Source: Gemmatimonadota bacterium | GTDB taxonomy: Bacteria; Gemmatimonadota; Gemmatimonadetes; Gemmatimonadales; Gemmatimonadaceae | Direction of reading: 5' to 3' | Length of the DNA: 64,000 nt | NCBI GenBank assembly: GCA_028287305.1 | Contig: JAQBPX010000038.1 | Span: 372,001-436,000, forward strand | Shown: piece after piece, positions 18,317 to 28,726 of the stretch | How positions within the stretch are numbered: position 1 is the first letter of the stretch | How the letters are laid out: every line of letters begins with the position of its first letter | Program-made: the position numbers and the translations under genes | Notes under the pieces: generated by a model | What the model was told of the DNA's origin: nothing | Database searches by the model: none | The model's input: the letters and a program-made list of their open reading frames with translations, nothing else

Positions 18317-19122
18317 ACGGTCGCCTCGTTTCCCCTGAGCAGCCCGACAAGCGTGATCCCTGCAGCCTCGGCCATCCGCACCGCCAACGCTGTAGGTCTC
18401 GACACCGCTGCCAGCAGCTCGACGCCGCTCACCGCGCACTTCTGCACGAGTTCGTAGCTGGCGCGACTGGTCACGACCAGGAATCCATCGCGCGCGTCGC
18501 GGTTGGAACGGGCGAGTGCGCCGATCACCTTGTCGAGCGCGTTGTGACGGCCGACGTCCTCGCGGGCGATCACCACTTCACCATCGCGCGTGGCCCACGC
18601 GGCCGCGTGAACCGCGCGCGTCTCGCGATTGATCGCCTGCGCGGCCTCGAGCTCTCGGCCGGCGCGATAGAGGGCCTCGCGCGTGATGGTGAGCTGGGAG
18701 CCCACGCGGGGAACGGCGCGCAGCGCGTCGTCGATCATCTCGACGCCGCACAGGCCGCAGCCACTGCGGCTCACCATCCCGCGCGCGCGGTCGCGCAGTG
18801 CGTCGACGGCGGCATCCGGAATCTCGACGTGCACCTCGATGCCGCGGCTGTGCCTGTCCACGCGAACAGCGCCGATGTCGGCGGCGGTCGGCACTATCGA
18901 CTCGCTCAAGGTGAATCCAACGGCCAGGTCCTCGAGGTCTTGCGGCGTGCACATCACCACCACGTGCGAGCGGCCGCCGTAGACCAGGGCTACTGGAACC
19001 TCTTCCGCCAGTACGGAGTCGGTGGGTTCGTGGCGGGCGGTGGGCGCGCTGAGGCCGATCCCTGGGAAGGGGCCAGGGGCGGTCAACGGCAGATCCCTCG
19101 CTTCGCTCAGGATGACACCCAC
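18292..19122 (-). CDS. fdhD: Formate dehydrogenase accessory sulfurtransferase FdhD
   Basis: FdhD moves sulfur from a cysteine desulfurase to the molybdenum cofactor of formate dehydrogenase, which is needed for activity. Motifs seen are AEEVPVALVYGG, LEDLAVGFTLSESI, the cysteine loop SRSGCGLCGVE, REDVGRHNALDKV and VTSRASYELVQKCA. The conserved part begins around residue 38. The annotated GTG start at 19122 lies inside a dispersed CTCAGGATGAC repeat, which encodes the odd N-terminal string VILSEARDLP, so the real start may be the in-frame TTG some 13 codons later. It follows the formate dehydrogenase Fe-S subunit gene by four bases. Confidence 0.93.
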   Translation of the reverse strand: MGVILSEARDLPLTAPGPFPGIGLSAPTARHEPTDSVLAEEVPVALVYGGRSHVVVMCTPQDLEDLAVGFTLSESIVPTAADIGAVRVDRHSRGIEVHVEIPDAAVDALRDRARGMVSRSGCGLCGVEMIDDALRAVPRVGSQLTITREALYRAGRELEAAQAINRETRAVHAAAWATRDGEVVIAREDVGRHNALDKVIGALARSNRDARDGFLVVTSRASYELVQKCAVSGVELLAAVSRPTALAVRMAEAAGITLVGLLRGNEATVYCGGAIL

Positions 19123-19136
19123 TCGCTCAGGATGAC
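19088..19136. repeat. Dispersed CGCTCAGGATGAC repeat, two partial units
   Basis: The sequence GGCAGATCCCTCGCTTCGCT followed by CAGGATGAC, and a second partial unit CTCGCTCAGGATGAC, span the junction of the FDH Fe-S subunit gene and fdhD. Read in the gene direction it codes ILSEARDLP, a peptide typical of this kind of repeat when it is trapped in frames. A second locus with two units lies at 46769-46830. Confidence 0.85.
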
Positions 19137-20119
19137 GGCTCCTTCCGCGGCTGCACGAACCGCCAGCCGAATCTCCCCTTGATGCAGAGGTTGCCCATGG
19201 TCACGCTGTTCTCCATCGGGCTCGTGGCCTTCACGATCTGGTTGTCCTGCACGTGCAGGCTCAGCGTGCATCCCACGCCGCAGTACGGACAGATCGTGTC
19301 GGTCACCGACTGCTCCGATTCCTTCCACGCGCCCGCCTGCCGCATGTCCCACTCCTGCTTCGACATCAGCGCCCCCGTCGGGCACACCGCGATGCAGTTG
19401 CCGCAGTACACGCACGCAGAGTCGGGGAGCGGGGTCGCGAACTCCGTCGAGACGCGTGCGTCGAAGCCGCGACCCGCAATCGCGATCGCGAAGGTGTTCT
19501 GGTGGTCCGGACCGCAGGCCTCCACGCACTTGTAGCAGAGGATGCACTTCGCGTAGTCGCGCACGTACAGGTCGTTGTCCACCTTCACCGGCTGCTGCAC
19601 GGTGGCCGCGTACTCCACGCTCGGCTCATGATGGTGACCGGTGAGCGCCAGGTCGCGTTCGTCGCTCGCGGGCATCGGCGGACCATAGCGCGCCGGCTCC
19701 GCTTCATACTCCGCGATCCACTCGGCGGCCTTCGGCGTGGTGGACAGGTCCACCGAGCTCGCCAGGAACTCGAGCACCATGCGGCGCGCGCTCATCACGC
19801 GCTCGCTGCGCGTGTGAATCACCATCCCCTGCTCCACCGGCCGCGAGCAGCTCGGCACCAGCACGCGCGCGCCCTCCACCTCCACCATGCACACCCGGCA
19901 CACGTTCACCGGGCGCAGCGTCTCCGCGAAGCAGAGCGTGGGAATTTCAGGCACGTCGAGCGACCGGCAAGCAGCGAGAATCGTCGTCCCTTCCTCCACG
20001 CGAACCGCGCGGCCATCGATGCTGCACTCCACCATCGGCACCTCGCGCCGCTTGCCGGCGCGCTCCAGTCGCACCAGCGGAGAGAGCACCTGCCCTGCGT
20101 GTGGGGCAATTCCGGTCAT
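19127..20119 (-). CDS. Formate dehydrogenase Fe-S subunit: ferredoxin domains plus detached Fe4S4 domain of the alpha subunit
   Basis: This 330-residue protein matches the N-terminal third of NAD-dependent formate dehydrogenase alpha chains. In order it has a 2Fe-2S domain (IPTLCFAE...NVCRVCMVEVEG, SCSRPVEQG), two 4Fe-4S ferredoxin motifs (CILCYKCVEAC and CVYCGNCIAVCP), and the molybdopterin-oxidoreductase cluster domain CPYCGVGCTL...NLCIKGRFGWRFV. It stops where the catalytic domain would normally continue, and its last residues and stop codon lie at the edge of the CTCAGGATGAC repeat. Its start overlaps the stop of the NuoEF-like subunit gene (ATGA). Electrons would pass from the active site through these clusters to the flavin subunit. 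Confidence 0.92.
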   Translation of the reverse strand: MTGIAPHAGQVLSPLVRLERAGKRREVPMVECSIDGRAVRVEEGTTILAACRSLDVPEIPTLCFAETLRPVNVCRVCMVEVEGARVLVPSCSRPVEQGMVIHTRSERVMSARRMVLEFLASSVDLSTTPKAAEWIAEYEAEPARYGPPMPASDERDLALTGHHHEPSVEYAATVQQPVKVDNDLYVRDYAKCILCYKCVEACGPDHQNTFAIAIAGRGFDARVSTEFATPLPDSACVYCGNCIAVCPTGALMSKQEWDMRQAGAWKESEQSVTDTICPYCGVGCTLSLHVQDNQIVKATSPMENSVTMGNLCIKGRFGWRFVQPRKEPSS

Positions 20120-21999
20120 GAATGCGCCTCATGGAACAGGCCCAGCCTATGAATTGCGGTCTCGACTGCTGAGTACGCGGTTTGCCCCAAACCACAGATG
20201 GACGCATCGCGCATCGCGAGTCCCACGTCGTTCAGCAACGCGACCTCCGCCTGCACACCGCCGCGCGGCACCCCCCGCGCGAGCCGGTGCAGCGATTCCT
20301 CCTGCCGCACGGTGCCCACCCGGCAGGGCACGCACTGGCCGCAACTCTCGTCGCGAAAGAATCCCGCGATGCGGAGCACCGCGTCCGTCACGCTTGCGCG
20401 GTCGTCGAACAGCATGATGACGCCCGACCCCAGCGTGGCCTTCGCCGCCCGCGCGCCCTCGAAGGAAAGCGGGATGTCGATCTCGTCGCCGCGAATGAAC
20501 GCCCCCGCCGCGCCGCCGAGCAGCACCGCCTCGAGCGTGCGACCCTCCGGAACGCCGCCGGCCATCTCGATCAGCGCGCGCAACGACGTGCCGCACTCCA
20601 CCTCGTACACACCCGGCCGCTGCACGGTGCCGCTCAGGCAGAAGAGGCGCGTCCCCGTGGAATCGGGCGTGCCGAGCTTCGCGTACTCCGCGCCGCCCAT
20701 GAGCAGGATGGGCATCACGTTCGCCAGCGTCTCCACGTTGTTCACGAGCGTCGGCTTGCCGAACAGCCCCGCCTGGAAGGGGAACGGCGGCTTGTTGCGC
20801 GGCTCCCCGCGATATCCCTCGATCGAGTTGAAGATCGCCGTCTCCTCGCCGCAGATGTACGCGCCGGAGCCGCGCCTCAGCTCGATGTCGAAGCTCCACC
20901 CGTGGCCGAGGATGTCATTGCCGAGCAGGTTGGCCGCGCGCGCCTGGCGCAGGGCGCTGGACATGCGCAGGCTCGCCAGTGGATACTCGCCGCGCAGGTA
21001 GAGGAAGCCGTGCGTGCACCCCGTGGCGAATGCGGCGATGGTCATCCCCTCGATCACCGCGAACGGGTCGTTCGCCAGCAGTTCGCGATCCTTGAACGTG
21101 CCCGGCTCGGACTCATCGGCGTTGCAGATGAGGTAGCGCGTGGTCTCGGGCTGAGAGGCGACGGCGTCCCACTTGCGCCCCGTGGGAAAGGCTGCGCCGC
21201 CGCGGCCGAGCAGCTTCGCGGCGGTCACCTCGGCGCGAACGGCGGGAGGGCCGATCTCGAGCGCCTTCCGCAGCGCGAGAAAGCCGGACTCCCCGGTATA
21301 CGCCTCGAGTGACTCCGGATCGGTGCCCTTCGCGATCCGCTGCAGGAGCAGCGGCCGGCCAACTGTAGGAGTCGTGCGCAACGGTGCGAGGGGCAGCATT
21401 TCATACTTGCCTGCCAGCATCAGCGCGGCATGCGCATGCGTCACGTCGCCGCGCAGCAGCTCGAGCGGCTCCTCGGCCGCCTCCACCATCAGCGCGGCAG
21501 GCGCCACGTCGCACATGCCGAGACAGGGTGACTTCATCCACGCCTGGTCGGGAAGCTCCACGTGATCGCCAGCGGGCTGGTGATCGATGGCCGCTCCATG
21601 GCTCTTCTCGAGCGCCGCGCAGAGTTCCCGCGCGCCGCGCAGCCGGCAGCCGATGTCGTCGCAGACGTGCAGCACGCGCTTCGGGCGGGGCGCGGTGGCG
21701 AGCAGGCCGTAGAACGTCGCCACGCCCCACGCATCTGCGGGCGGCACGTTCAGTCGCTCACAAGCGTAGTTCAGTCCGCCCTCGCTGATCCAGCCGGCGC
21801 GCAACTGCAGCGCCTGCAGGGCGGGCAGCAGCAGGTGCCGTCGCGCGCGCGAGGCCGCGCCGCCCACGTACGAGACGTGCGCGTCGAATGCGCTCCCGCG
21901 CGCCGCGCCCTCCCACGCGCTCACTGGTGCGCCGAGCAGCGCGTCGACCGCTTCGCGTTCCTCCGTGGTGGGTGGGGCGTCGCGAAGCCTGATGTCCAT
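20116..21999 (-). CDS. fdhB: NAD-reducing flavin subunit of formate dehydrogenase, NuoE-NuoF fusion
   Basis: This 627-residue diaphorase subunit oxidises the Fe-S chain and reduces NAD+. Residues ~1-200 are a NuoE-like thioredoxin-fold 2Fe-2S domain (GVATFYGLL, HVCDDIGCRLRG, SPCLGMCDVAPA). The NuoF-like part follows, with FMN site GRGGAAFPTGRKW, NADESEPGTFKDREL, YICGEETAIFNSIEG, an SLBB segment and the 4Fe-4S site CGQCVPCRVGT...SICGLGQTA. ATG 21999 overlaps the stop of the catalytic subunit gene (TGATG). In many formate dehydrogenases the NuoE and NuoF parts are separate genes; here they are one. The product acts in the cytoplasm. Confidence 0.94.
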   Translation of the reverse strand: MDIRLRDAPPTTEEREAVDALLGAPVSAWEGAARGSAFDAHVSYVGGAASRARRHLLLPALQALQLRAGWISEGGLNYACERLNVPPADAWGVATFYGLLATAPRPKRVLHVCDDIGCRLRGARELCAALEKSHGAAIDHQPAGDHVELPDQAWMKSPCLGMCDVAPAALMVEAAEEPLELLRGDVTHAHAALMLAGKYEMLPLAPLRTTPTVGRPLLLQRIAKGTDPESLEAYTGESGFLALRKALEIGPPAVRAEVTAAKLLGRGGAAFPTGRKWDAVASQPETTRYLICNADESEPGTFKDRELLANDPFAVIEGMTIAAFATGCTHGFLYLRGEYPLASLRMSSALRQARAANLLGNDILGHGWSFDIELRRGSGAYICGEETAIFNSIEGYRGEPRNKPPFPFQAGLFGKPTLVNNVETLANVMPILLMGGAEYAKLGTPDSTGTRLFCLSGTVQRPGVYEVECGTSLRALIEMAGGVPEGRTLEAVLLGGAAGAFIRGDEIDIPLSFEGARAAKATLGSGVIMLFDDRASVTDAVLRIAGFFRDESCGQCVPCRVGTVRQEESLHRLARGVPRGGVQAEVALLNDVGLAMRDASICGLGQTAYSAVETAIHRLGLFHEAHS

Positions 22000-23957
22000 C
22001 AGTCGGTTCCGGCCGTGGCCAGCACGTTGGTGGTGCCGCGCGCGAGTCCTCGCACACGCGCGGGCTCGAGCTTCACCGCGCACGCCTTGAACTCGGCGGT
22101 GCCGCTCTTGGGATCCGCGATGTCGATTGTGAGCAGGTTGGTGGCGACGTCATCGGGAAAGTGCAGCGTCATGAAGACGACGCCGGCACGCAGTCCCCTG
22201 TCGATGTGCGCGGGGGCGTCCACCGTGCCGCGTCGAGACGTGATCGTCAGCAGGTCGCCGTGCTGCACGCCGAGCATCGCTGCGTCCTCGGGTGAGATGT
22301 CGACCGACTCGCCGCGATGCAGCGGAGAATCGTAGCCGCCACTCTGCACGCCGGTGTTGTACGACTCGAGCCGCCGGCCGGTGGTGAGGAGGAATGGATA
22401 GTCGGCGTCCGGCATCTCGACGGGGCCGGCGTGCTCGACCACCGAGAAGGGGGCGAGTCGCCCCTGTGCCGGCACTTCCCAGAGCCGCGCGTGGAGGAAG
22501 AGCGAGCCGGGATCGTCGAGCGTGCGGCAGGGCCATTGCAGGCCGCCGAGTTTTTCCAGGCGCTCGTAGCTCATGCCGAACAGCTTGGGCGAGAGCTCGC
22601 GCACTTCGTTCCAGACATCCTCGGCCGAGGGCTTTCCCCAGTCGTGGCCGAGGCGCTTCGCCAGCTCCGACAGGATCCACAGCTCGTCGCGCGCGCCCTC
22701 GGGCGGCTCGACCGCCTTGCGCACGCGCTGCACGCGGCGCTCGCTGTTGGTCACCGTGCCCTCGGCCTCGCACCAGCTCGCGGTGGCGGGGAGCACCACG
22801 TGCGCGAGCTGCGCGGTCTTCGTGAGGAAGATCTCCTGCACCACCAGGTGGTCGAGCTTGCGCAGCACCTTCTCCACGTGATGCGCGTCGGCGTCGCTCT
22901 GCGCGGGATTCTCCCCCACCACCAGCAGCGACGTCATCTCCTCGCGGTCCATCGCCATCAGCATCTCGGTGAGGTTCCACCCGTACGTCGGCTGGATCCG
23001 CACGCCCCATCGCGCCTCGTACTTCGCGCGCGCCTCGTCGTCCCGGATGTCCTGGAATCCCGGGAGGCGATTGGGCAGCGCGCCCATGTCGCCGCCGCCC
23101 TGCACGTTGTTCTGCCCGCGCAGCGGGTTCACGCCGCAGCCGTAGCGCCCCACGTGTCCCGTGAGCAGCGCCAGGTTGATCAGCGCGAGCACGTTGTCCA
23201 CCGCGTTATGGTGCTCGGTGATGCCGAGCGTCCAGCAGATCATCGCCTTGTCGGCCTTCGCGTAGGCGTGCGCGGCCTCGCGAATCACCTCGGCGGGTAT
23301 GCCGGTGAGCTGCGCGCCATGCTCCAGCGTGTAGGGCTCGACGCAGGCGCGGTACGCGTCGAATCCGCTCGTGGCGTTGGCGATGAAGCTCTCGTGCGCG
23401 AGGCCCGCGTGGATGATCTCGCGCGCCATGGTGTTCGCGAGCGCGACGTCGGCGCCCACGTGCAGCCCCAGCCACACGTCGGCCCACTGGGCGCTCGACG
23501 TGCGTCGCGGGTCCACGACGTAGAGTCGCGTCCCGTTGCGAATGCCCTTCAGGAGGTGGTGGAACCAGATCGGGTGTGCTTCACGCGCGTTCGATCCCCA
23601 GAGGAGGACCACGTCGGTCTCCTCCGCCTCCTGGTAGGAGCTGGTGCTCCCACCGGCGCCCAACACCGTCGTCAGACCGACGACGCTAGGAGCGTGTCAC
23701 GTTCGGTTGCAACTGTCGATGTTGTTGTTGCCGAACGCGACGCGCGCGAGCTTCTGCGCGAGGAAGTTGACCTCGTTGGTCGACTTCGAGCAGGAGAAGA
23801 TGCCGGCGGCATTTGGCCCGTGCGCCGACAAATTGCGCCTGAACCCGGCTGCTGCCGCGTCGAGCGCCTCGTCCCATGACGCAGCGCGCAACTCGCCATT
23901 GGAGCGGATGAGCGGCGTGGTGAGCCGCTGGTAGCCGGGACTGCGGGACTTCCTCAT
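21999..23957 (-). CDS. fdhF: Formate dehydrogenase catalytic subunit, selenocysteine-containing (in-frame TGA = Sec87)
   Basis: The catalytic molybdopterin subunit oxidises formate to CO2. Two open frames, 23697-23957 and 21999-23696, are in the same phase and are separated only by one TGA at 23697-23699. Read through, they give FGNNNIDSCNRT-Sec-HAPSVVGLTT, the exact active-site context of selenocysteine formate dehydrogenases. The TGA is followed 18 bases later by a GGUCU loop on a 7-bp stem. Total length is 652 residues. The C-terminus has the dinucleotide-binding domain (FLLTTGRRLESYNTG, GLRAGVVFMTLHFP). ATG 23957 is chosen for the AAGG six bases upstream. The N-terminal Fe4S4 domain is absent and is encoded by the 19127-20119 gene. 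Confidence 0.93.
23667..23699 (-). promoter_or_regulatory. Selenocysteine TGA and SECIS hairpin of fdhF
   Basis: Minus strand: TGA at 23699-23697, then 18 bases to an apical loop GGTCT (23678-23674). The loop is closed by CGTCGTC (23685-23679) paired with GACGACG (23673-23667). The stem is perfect over seven pairs. The GGUCU loop and the 18-base distance match what is known for the Escherichia coli fdhF SECIS element, which recruits SelB. Confidence 0.9.
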
Positions 23958-24018
23958 GGTTCGCCTTGAGAGGTGATACAGGAGGATGCCTTCCCGCGCA
24001 TGGAGAGGCAAGGGATCA

Positions 24019-24096
24019 GGAGCTCAGGGGCTGAGGAGCTGGGGACCGCAATTCCAAACCTCAGCCCCCCAAATCCTCAGCGCCTCAGCCCCTGCA
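24019..24096. repeat. Inverted repeat of the GGGGCTGAGG family
   Basis: Arm 24025-24044 (CAGGGGCTGAGGAGCTGGGG) pairs with 24075-24094 at 18 of 20 positions, with a 30-base loop. The right arm encodes the last residues and the stop codon of the H-NOX gene. It may act as a terminator or RNA-stabilising hairpin between that gene and fdhF. Related copies are at 27651-27681 (inside hslU) and 36191-36294. Confidence 0.8.
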
Positions 24097-24634
24097 GTCT
24101 CACCGACACCAGACACCGCGCATTCCCCCGGAGCATGCACTCCGGCTGCGAGATCACGACCGTCTCCCCGAAGTGATCGGCCAGCCCCTGCGCGATCCCC
24201 TCCGCCACCATGCAGAGCTTTCGCGGCGACGTGTAGTGGATCAGCACCTCGTCATCCGCCACGCGACGCGACTTGAGGTACGGCGGACCCGCGCTGGGAT
24301 CCTTGATGCGCACGGCGGTGTGGATGCGCTCCTCCGTGTTCTCGATCACTTCGAGCGTTCGCCACTCGGGCTTCACGAGCGGCGAGTACACGCGCAACAG
24401 CGCCGGCGCGAGGAAGTTCCCGAAGGAGCGGAGGACCTCGGGCACGGGCGTCTCCGCGAGCGCCGCGGCGCGCACCACGGCGGCCACGATGACCTCGTCG
24501 GCCACCTGCACGTCCAGGCTCGGGGGCGCCTCGGTCAGCACGCCGGGCGCGACGTCGGTGACGTCGAGCCACGCATCGCGTCCCAGCTTGTCGATGACGA
24601 ACAGGCGCAGCTGGTTCGCGATGAGTCCATGCAT
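24077..24634 (-). CDS. Stand-alone H-NOX (haem nitric oxide/oxygen binding) protein
   Basis: This 185-residue haem sensor domain carries the family hallmarks at the canonical spacing: a proximal histidine at 105 in EERIHTAV, the AGPP proline turn and the YxSxR haem-propionate motif as YTSPR (Tyr134, Ser136, Arg138). The end region HFGETVVISQPECMLRGNARC is also typical. Such proteins bind NO (sometimes O2) and usually regulate a histidine kinase or diguanylate cyclase nearby; none is present here. Instead it is 20 bases downstream of a PNPOx-fold gene and about 120 bases upstream of the formate dehydrogenase genes. The C-terminal residues LQGLRR come from a repeat. Confidence 0.88.
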   Translation of the reverse strand: MHGLIANQLRLFVIDKLGRDAWLDVTDVAPGVLTEAPPSLDVQVADEVIVAAVVRAAALAETPVPEVLRSFGNFLAPALLRVYSPLVKPEWRTLEVIENTEERIHTAVRIKDPSAGPPYLKSRRVADDEVLIHYTSPRKLCMVAEGIAQGLADHFGETVVISQPECMLRGNARCLVSVRLQGLRR

Positions 24635-24653
24635 GGGCGAAAGCTAGCGAGAG

Positions 24654-25226
24654 CTAGCTCGTGCGGTGCGACTCCTTGATCTCGCGGGCGTCCAGCTCGC
24701 GCTGGTCCGACACCTTTGGCGGCTCGCCGGTGATCATCGCCTTGGCGATCGCGAACAGCGCCATGGGCATAGGCCGGTCGGCCTTCGAGTAGATCACGCT
24801 CTGCGCATCCACAAGGATCAGCGCGAGGCGCGGGTCGTCGGGGCCACCGTCGTGGTCGCCACCCTCGTCCCCGAACCAGGCCTTCCAGTCCGGCTTGTAG
24901 AACTCGTGCACGAGCCGCTTGTCCTGCGTGATGACGGCCGCGCCACTCACCGATACCCACTCTCGCGTGCGGTCCTTGTAGAAGGCGAGGTTGACATGTG
25001 GGTCGTGGACGAGCTCGTCGAGCTTGTCGCTCGAGATGTCGGTCACGAACCAGAGGTCCGTGCCGCTCCGCCGCTCCTGCACCTGCATCGGCCGGCTCAC
25101 GAGGTGCCCATCCTGGCGACGCGTGGTGAACATCGCCGTCTCGATCCCGTCGATCAGCGCGTAGAGGTCGTCGAGCTTCTTCTCGAGGGGGACTTCGTTA
25201 TCTTCGTTCTTCTCTTTCGCGGACAT
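24654..25226 (-). CDS. Pyridoxamine 5'-phosphate oxidase-fold protein (general stress protein 26-like)
   Basis: This 190-residue protein has the split beta-barrel flavin-binding fold. Strings DDLYALIDGIETAMFTTRR, GHLVSRPMQVQ, LWFVTDISSDKLDEL, VNLAFYKDRTREWVSVSGAA and EFYKPDWKAWF are those of the general stress protein 26 group, whose members bind FMN or FAD. The exact reaction is unknown. ATG 25226 is preferred because family similarity begins shortly after; the frame extends upstream. It is followed 20 bases later by the H-NOX gene, so the pair is probably co-transcribed. Confidence 0.88.
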   Translation of the reverse strand: MSAKEKNEDNEVPLEKKLDDLYALIDGIETAMFTTRRQDGHLVSRPMQVQERRSGTDLWFVTDISSDKLDELVHDPHVNLAFYKDRTREWVSVSGAAVITQDKRLVHEFYKPDWKAWFGDEGGDHDGGPDDPRLALILVDAQSVIYSKADRPMPMALFAIAKAMITGEPPKVSDQRELDAREIKESHRTS

Positions 25227-25295
25227 GGACGGGCGGTGTGAGGGGTGCGGTGTGCGGCATGCGGAACTGCCACACACGGGGCACACACCGTGCCC

Positions 25296-25759
25296 TCAGC
25301 CCTTCAGCTGCTCCAGCGCCCCGGCGACCTCGGCGGCGTGGCCCTCCGCATCCACCTTCCGCATCGCCTTCGCAACAGTCCCGTCCGGCGCGACGATGAA
25401 GGTGCTGCGCACCACGCCCCAGTACTTCCGCCCCCAGAACAGCTTCTCCTGCCACGTGCCGTAGAGCTCGGCCACGCGATGCTCCTCGTCCACGAGCAGC
25501 GGGTATGTCAACTGGCGCTTCCGCTTGAACTTCGCATGGCTCTTCTGGCTGTCGGGGCTGATCCCCAGCACCACCGCATCGAGCCCCTCGAACCGAGGGG
25601 TGGCGTCGCGAAACTCGCACGCCTCGATGGTTCAGCCGCTGGTGTCGTCCTTGGGGTAGAAGAAGAGCACCACCCATCCGCCCCGCAGCGCTGAGAGCGT
25701 AATCGCGCGTCCCGTGTCGTCCAGCAGCGTGAAGTCGGGCGCGACGTGACCCTCCTCGA

Positions 25760-25763
<4 letters not shown>
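25296..25763 (-). CDS. bcp: Bcp/PrxQ-type peroxiredoxin with selenocysteine at the peroxidatic position (in-frame TGA = Sec44)
   Basis: This thiol peroxidase reduces hydroperoxides. Two in-phase frames are separated only by TGA at 25632-25634. Reading the TGA as Sec gives [13 protein letters not shown][12 protein letters not shown], where the family has FYPKD.TPGCT.EAC. The Sec therefore replaces the peroxidatic cysteine, and the resolving cysteine five residues on is kept. The total is 155 residues, the normal Bcp length, and the whole sequence after the TGA remains conserved ([32 protein letters not shown]). A stem-loop follows at SECIS distance. The ATG overlaps the argF stop (ATGA), so it is the last gene of the hslV-hslU-argF run. 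Confidence 0.92.
25584..25634 (-). promoter_or_regulatory. Selenocysteine TGA and candidate SECIS hairpins of the peroxiredoxin gene
   Basis: Minus strand: TGA at 25634-25632. Bases 9-30 after it (25623-25602) fold as GGCGT-GCGA, loop GTT, TCGC, bulged G, ACGCC: nine pairs with the loop starting 17 bases after the TGA and a G in its first position. A second perfect hairpin, CCCCTCG-GTT-CGAGGGG (25600-25584), follows. The first fits the distance and loop rule known for bacterial SECIS elements better. Confidence 0.78.
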
Positions 25764-26671
<908 letters not shown>

Positions 26672-26689
26672 GAATGATTGGCGGAGTAG

Positions 26690-28152
<1,463 letters not shown>

Positions 28153-28156
<4 letters not shown>

Positions 28157-28671
28157 GCTTCGAGGACCGTGAGGTTCGTGTTCGTGTAGACGCATATCTC
28201 GCCGGCGATCGTGAGCGCGCGTTCCACGATCTCCTTCGGCGGCAGGTCGGTGTTCGAGTAGAGCGCTCGTGCGGCAGCGAGCGCGTACGGCCCGCCCGAC
28301 CCGATCGCCAGCACGCCGTCGTCGGGCTCGATCACCTCGCCCGTGCCCGACAGCAGGAACCCGTTCTGCGAATCGGCCACGATGAGGAGCGCCTCGAGCC
28401 GGCGCAGGACGCGATCGCTGCGCCACTCCTTCGCGAGCTCCACGGCGGCGCGCGGCAGGTTGCCGGGGTAGCGCTCGAGCTTCTCCTCGAACTTCTCGAA
28501 CAGGGTCAGCGCGTCAGCCGCAGAGCCCGCGAAGCCAGCCAGGACGCGGCCGCCCTTGAGCGTCCGCACCTTGTTCGCGCGGGACTTCATGACGGTGTCC
28601 CCCATGGACACCTGCCCGTCGCCACCCAGGGCGACCTTCCCGTCTCGGCGGACGGCCAGAATGGTGGTCAT
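28153..28671 (-). CDS. hslV: ATP-dependent protease peptidase subunit HslV
   Basis: This 172-residue N-terminal-nucleophile peptidase of the HslUV complex has its catalytic Thr right after the initiator methionine ([11 protein letters not shown]). Other family strings are [34 protein letters not shown] and [15 protein letters not shown]. It heads the hslV-hslU-argF-peroxiredoxin run; the next gene upstream on this strand is xerC, beyond a plus-strand membrane protein gene. Confidence 0.97.
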
Positions 28672-28726
28672 GGACGAAAGTTAAGGGGGTGGCGGCCCCG
28701 GCCCACCCTATGCACTGGAGTCCGCC

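Noticed and set aside
23697-23699. fdhF as a pseudogene broken by a nonsense mutation
   Set aside because: Only one stop is present, exactly at the catalytic residue, followed by a SECIS-like hairpin; the rest of both halves is fully conserved, and a second gene shows the same pattern.
25296-25574. A separate 92-residue protein beginning after the TGA
   Set aside because: It would lack the peroxidatic site and a start region, while it continues the peroxiredoxin sequence in phase.
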